Below are positions 6,045 through 8,789 of a DNA stretch of 8,789 nt, one piece after another. Within the stretch, counting starts at the first letter, position 1. Each line of letters starts with the position of its first letter. Source of the stretch: Chloroflexi bacterium RBG_13_51_52 (GTDB lineage Bacteria > Chloroflexota > Dehalococcoidia > Dehalococcoidales > RBG-16-60-22); the NCBI GenBank assembly GCA_001796525.1, contig MGMT01000010.1, positions 1 to 8,789 on the forward strand, in the 5' to 3' direction. The notes under the pieces were generated by a model. That model was not told the DNA's origin. It searched no databases and worked only from the letters and a program-made list of their open reading frames with translations. A program made the position numbers and the translations under genes.

Positions 6045-7508
6045 TTGAATAATTCACCGCGCGTAACATCAGAAAGCTGGCATAGTCTGTTTTCTCCGGC
6101 GACCGTTGCCGTTATCGGGGCATCCAATACCCAGGGGTCCTGGGGCAATAACGCCATGCGGGGTCTCCTGAACGTGAAAAGTCGGCGTATCTATCCGGTC
6201 AACCCGAGTTCTCCGGAAGTGGTCGGCGTTAAAGCCTACCGCAGCGTGACGGACATACCGGATACGATTGATTTAGCCGTGATTGTCGTGGCGGAGAAAA
6301 TAGTGCCTAGCGTCATGCGGGAGTGTGTTGCCAAGGGCGTGAAAACCGCTATCATTATCACCTCCGGTTTCGGGGAAATGGGCGAGGAGGGGCGGCAACT
6401 GGAAAGGGAGGTGGCGGACATCGCCCGGGAGGGGGGGATTCATTTTATCGGCCCCAACAGCATGGGTCACGCCGATACCGGGACGCAGCTTTCTACCTTC
6501 GGGCAGTTCGGTAAAATGCCCAAGGGTGAGGTAGCCGTTCTCGCCCAGAGCGGCAGCACCTGCCTCAAGATAGTTCGCAGTCTGGCGGAAACCGGCATTG
6601 CCTTAAGCAAGTATATCAGCACCGGCAACGAAGCCGACCTGATTACCGAGGACTACCTGGAATATCTCGCCGATGACGAGGACACTAAAATAATCGCTTT
6701 ATATCTTGAAGGACTGCGTGACGGGCGTCGTTTCTTTAACCTGGCTAAGAAAATCACCCCCCGCAAACCGATTGTCGTCGTCAAGGTGGGAGGCACCGAG
6801 GAATCGGCCAGGGCCGTGATGTCGCATACCGGAGCGCTCGCCGGCGCAGATGCGGTCTATACTGCCGCTTTCAAGCAGTCCGGCGTTATCCGGGTTGAGG
6901 ACGACGACGAGCTTTGCGACGTCGTTTACGCGTTACTTAACAGTCCCCTTCCCCGCGGCAGCCGGACGGGCATCTTAAGCATCGGCGGGGGACCGGGGGC
7001 ATTAGCTGCCGAGGCCTGCGAGAAGGAAGGGCTGGCTATCGGCAAACTGGAACCGTCGACGGTTACTAAATTGGATGGCTTGCTTTCTTCGCGCTGGCCC
7101 CGCCGCAATCCCGTGGACATGGCTGGGCCCAGCGCTGCGGAAATGTCGGTCGTTACCAATCTGTTGTCGGTGATGATGGAGGATAAAAACCTGGACTTCA
7201 TCTTTTTGCTTGCGCCGATAATCATGGACAAGTCTCTTCTCGCCGGGCGGCTGGGACTGAATCCTGAGGGGATAAAAGCTTACCGCGCAAAGGAAGAAAA
7301 GAATATAGGCTTAATCCGGGAGAAGGTGGAGCAATACGAGAAGCCGGTGGTGATGATGTGGCAGTGGCGGGGTTTCAGCGACCCCGAGGTAACCACGCTC
7401 TTTCGCAAAGGGAAATTTATCGTCTGCGCCAACGCCCGCCGCGCCGCCAGGGTAATGCATTACCTGGTGTGGTACCGGAATTACCTCGATGTTGTTGCCG
7501 GAAAATGA
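6045..7508 (+). CDS. NDP-forming acyl-CoA synthetase, alpha subunit (CoA-binding and succinyl-CoA-ligase-like domains)
   Basis: The alpha subunit of an NDP-forming acyl-CoA synthetase (ACD family), which interconverts acyl-CoA, NDP and phosphate with acid, CoA and NTP through a phosphohistidine. The N-terminal CoA-binding Rossmann domain begins with VAVIGASN (21-28) and continues through YPVNP and IITSGFGEMGEEG (104-116) to GPNSMGHAD (136-144). The succinyl-CoA-ligase-like domains follow: LAQSGS (166-171), ISTGNEADL, and SHTGALAG (260-267), where H261 matches the phosphorylated histidine of characterised archaeal enzymes. A further flavodoxin-like domain with SIGGGPG (312-318) and NPVDMAG (355-361) completes it. 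At 487 residues it is somewhat longer than typical separate alpha subunits. Start TTG with GAGG seven bases upstream. The beta subunit gene follows 25 bases later. Acyl substrate and direction cannot be read from the sequence; energy-conserving thioester cleavage is common in anaerobes. Confidence 0.92.
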   Translation: MNNSPRVTSESWHSLFSPATVAVIGASNTQGSWGNNAMRGLLNVKSRRIYPVNPSSPEVVGVKAYRSVTDIPDTIDLAVIVVAEKIVPSVMRECVAKGVKTAIIITSGFGEMGEEGRQLEREVADIAREGGIHFIGPNSMGHADTGTQLSTFGQFGKMPKGEVAVLAQSGSTCLKIVRSLAETGIALSKYISTGNEADLITEDYLEYLADDEDTKIIALYLEGLRDGRRFFNLAKKITPRKPIVVVKVGGTEESARAVMSHTGALAGADAVYTAAFKQSGVIRVEDDDELCDVVYALLNSPLPRGSRTGILSIGGGPGALAAEACEKEGLAIGKLEPSTVTKLDGLLSSRWPRRNPVDMAGPSAAEMSVVTNLLSVMMEDKNLDFIFLLAPIIMDKSLLAGRLGLNPEGIKAYRAKEEKNIGLIREKVEQYEKPVVMMWQWRGFSDPEVTTLFRKGKFIVCANARRAARVMHYLVWYRNYLDVVAGK

Positions 7509-7523
7509 TATCATTAACTGGTC

Positions 7524-7530
7524 AGGGGGA
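7524..7530 (+). promoter_or_regulatory. Ribosome-binding site deciding the synthetase beta start
   Basis: AGGGGGA ends three bases before the ATG at 7534. It supports this start over an ATG at 7489, which would overlap the alpha gene by 20 bases and add 15 residues of no family resemblance. Confidence 0.6.
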
Positions 7531-7533
7531 AGC

Positions 7534-8229
7534 ATGAAAAACACGCTTAGCACTATTAAGGACGTCAAGAAGCAGGACAGGGTCCTTTTGACGGAAATCG
7601 AAGCCAAGCAGGTCATTAAAGGTGCAGGAATAAAAACCGTCGAGACGCGACTAGCTAAATCGCAAAAAGAGGCCGTTGAAATCAGCGGCGAAATCGGCTT
7701 TCCGGTGGTCTTGAAAATAGCCTCGCCGGATATCACCCACAAGACCGATGCTGGGGGCGTTAAGGTGGGACTAAAAAGCGCAGCGGAAGTGAAAAAAGCC
7801 TACGCTGAAATCATGGCTTCCGTCCGCCGGAAATTCCCCAAAGCTAAAATCGAAGGGGTTACCGTGCAGAGCATGGCTAAACAGGGCATCGAGGTAATCG
7901 TCGGCATGTTCAAGGACGCCCAGTTCGGGCCCGTTATCATGTTCGGACTGGGGGGCATCTTCGTCGAGGTATTGAAGGACGTTTCTTTCCGGCTGATTCC
8001 CATCGTCAAGCGTGACGCCGAGGAAATGATTAAGGAAATCAAGGGTTACGCTCTGCTAAACGGCTACCGCGGGCAGGACCCGGCGCACATACCGTCGCTG
8101 GTGGATGTCCTTTTAAAGCTTTCCGCCCTGGTTGAAAAAACGCCGGAAATAAAAGAAATCGACCTTAACCCGGTGTTTGCCTATAAAAACTCCGCTCTGG
8201 CGGTCGATGCACGTATAGTGCTGGAGTAG
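7534..8229 (+). CDS. NDP-forming acyl-CoA synthetase, beta subunit (ATP-grasp)
   Basis: The ATP-grasp partner of the alpha subunit. It binds the nucleotide and passes phosphate between NDP/NTP and the alpha-subunit histidine. The 231 residues fit separate beta subunits. Visible motifs are FPVVLKIASPDITHKTDAGGV (starting near residue 56, with H69 equivalent in position to the second catalytic histidine of archaeal ACD), VQSMAKQGIEVIVG (111-124), the ATP-grasp signature FGLGGIFVEVLKDVSFR (137-153), and EIDLNPV (208-214) with acidic and Asn metal ligands. Many bacteria fuse alpha and beta; here they are separate neighbouring genes, as in archaeal ACD enzymes. The small exported-protein gene begins 2 bases after the stop, so they are almost certainly cotranscribed. 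Confidence 0.92.
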   Translation: MKNTLSTIKDVKKQDRVLLTEIEAKQVIKGAGIKTVETRLAKSQKEAVEISGEIGFPVVLKIASPDITHKTDAGGVKVGLKSAAEVKKAYAEIMASVRRKFPKAKIEGVTVQSMAKQGIEVIVGMFKDAQFGPVIMFGLGGIFVEVLKDVSFRLIPIVKRDAEEMIKEIKGYALLNGYRGQDPAHIPSLVDVLLKLSALVEKTPEIKEIDLNPVFAYKNSALAVDARIVLE

Positions 8230-8231
8230 CC

Positions 8232-8654
8232 ATGTTAAAACGGATATTTTCCCTCATTGGATTTCTAACAGTTTCTTTTCTCCTGATGGCAGCTGGTTTA
8301 TCATGTTCAACTGATAAAATTACCGCTTCATTAGGGCAGGAATTTACTCTACCTTTGGGCCAAACAGCCGTTATCAATAGCGAAGTCTTGACGCTCAAAT
8401 TTGTTGAAGTTGCCGCAGATAGCCGGTGTGCCAGGGGTGTTGAATGTATCTGGGCTGGAGAAGCTAAATGCCGGATGTTCATCAAGTATAAGGGGTCGGC
8501 GGCGGGAATGACTTTAACCCAACCCGGCGGCGATGCAATTGCCCAGGACTATTTTATTCAGTTCAAAATTAGTTTTCAGCTTGAGCCTTATCCCGAATAC
8601 GGTAAGCAAATAGCCAGCTCGGATTATAAGCTGGTTATGACTGTTACGAAGTAA
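8232..8654 (+). CDS. Small exported or lipoprotein-like protein of unknown function with SRC-CIWAGEA motif
   Basis: I do not recognise a characterised function. The 140 residues begin with a signal sequence: MLKR, then a hydrophobic stretch at about 5-23, ending AGLSC with Cys25. The LSC sequence resembles a lipobox, but the -3 position is Gly, so lipidation is uncertain. The mature part is a short beta-rich domain. It contains SRCARGVECIWAGEA (64-78) with Cys66 and Cys72, and Cys80 just after; Cys-x5-Cys in this setting suggests a disulfide or a metal site. Similar DSRCP-x-CIWAGEA segments recur in uncharacterised bacterial secreted proteins, as far as I recall. Start ATG with GGAG 5 bases upstream, only 2 bases after the synthetase beta stop, so it should be cotranscribed with metabolic genes. 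Its coding sequence looks more AT-rich than the upstream operon genes, which may mark a separate history. Confidence 0.85.
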   Translation: MLKRIFSLIGFLTVSFLLMAAGLSCSTDKITASLGQEFTLPLGQTAVINSEVLTLKFVEVAADSRCARGVECIWAGEAKCRMFIKYKGSAAGMTLTQPGGDAIAQDYFIQFKISFQLEPYPEYGKQIASSDYKLVMTVTK

Positions 8655-8669
8655 AACTCGGATTACTTC
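8648..8669. terminator. Inverted repeat containing the stop codons of both convergent genes, weak bidirectional terminator candidate
   Basis: GAAGTAA (8648-8654) and TTACTTC (8663-8669) form a perfect 7-bp stem around an 8-base loop. The TAA of the small exported protein is in the left arm, and the TAA of the minus-strand CoA-transferase is in the right arm. On the plus strand the stem is followed by TTTGCCTTTTT, a T-rich run; on the minus strand there is no T-tract. The stem has only two G-C pairs, so termination would be weak. Confidence 0.4.
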
Positions 8670-8789
8670 TTTGCCTTTTTCCGCTTAATTTTTATCACTC
8701 CCTGTGCTTCCAGTTCAGCAATGTCTTTAGGTTTATACCCCAGCTTAAGCAGAATTTCCTCGGTGTGCTGCCCCAGCATCGGCGATGGA
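8663..8789 (-). CDS. CaiB/BaiF (family III) CoA-transferase, C-terminal fragment
   Basis: Only the last 42 codons are in the window; the gene enters from the right edge. The translated end begins PSPMLGQHTEEILLKLGY and continues KPKDIAELEAQGVI, ending in a Lys-rich tail. The P-x-LGQHTEEIL...LGY...IAEL...GVI pattern is the well-known C-terminus of family III CoA-transferases, which move CoA between acyl-CoA and free acids without ATP. The enzyme's body, including its catalytic Asp, lies outside. It converges on the plus-strand operon with 8 bases between stop codons. Together with the SDR and synthetase genes it supports an acyl-CoA metabolism neighbourhood. The identification rests on this tail alone. 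Confidence 0.82.
   Translation of the reverse strand, partial: PSPMLGQHTEEILLKLGYKPKDIAELEAQGVIKIKRKKAKK

Noticed and set aside
7489..7533. Upstream ATG giving a 15-residue longer synthetase beta subunit
   Set aside because: It overlaps the alpha gene, the added residues do not resemble the family, and AGGGGGA sits just before the ATG at 7534.
1..8789. Mobile element, CRISPR array, toxin-antitoxin or defence system
   Set aside because: No transposase, integrase, terminal repeats, regularly spaced repeats or paired small genes were found; the genes are chromosomal housekeeping and metabolic genes.

Overview
The window looks like a piece of a bacterial chromosome, most plausibly from the Chloroflexota (Dehalococcoidia or a relative). 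That placement is an inference. It rests on a Firmicutes/Chloroflexi-like gene order (recA, recX, rny, ymdB, PHP-domain gene) next to an anaerobe-style acyl-CoA block: a short-chain dehydrogenase, a two-subunit NDP-forming acyl-CoA synthetase and a CaiB/BaiF CoA-transferase. Base composition is moderate in GC, and GTG and TTG starts are used alongside ATG. No transposase, integrase, tRNA, rRNA or CRISPR array was seen.

Left half (1-4921, all minus strand, read right to left): recA, recX, rny (RNase Y), ymdB (metallophosphoesterase) and a PHP-domain phosphoesterase cut off by the left edge. recA has its own promoter with a perfect 17-bp palindrome between and over the core elements, a candidate SOS operator. 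A strong hairpin separates recA from recX. From rny onward the genes are packed: 3 bp between rny and ymdB, and a 4-bp overlap between ymdB and the PHP gene. The group combines homologous recombination and its modulator with RNA decay and nucleotide phosphodiesterase functions.

Middle (4922-5171): a divergent intergenic region carrying the recA promoter leftward and a near-consensus sigma70-type promoter rightward, with several palindromes.

Right half (5172-8654, plus strand): an apparent operon of an SDR oxidoreductase, the alpha and beta subunits of an NDP-forming acyl-CoA synthetase, and a small secreted or lipoprotein-like protein of unknown function with a Cys-rich CIWAGEA motif. The first three suggest oxidation of a hydroxyl/keto intermediate and conversion of an acyl-CoA to acid with ATP (or GTP) formation, or the reverse activation. 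At the right edge the C-terminus of a family III CoA-transferase enters on the minus strand, converging on the small protein; the two stop codons sit in the arms of one inverted repeat.

Most of the window is ordinary core biology. The parts most worth a second look are the recA operator, the uncharacterised small exported protein and the unknown substrate of the acyl-CoA operon.
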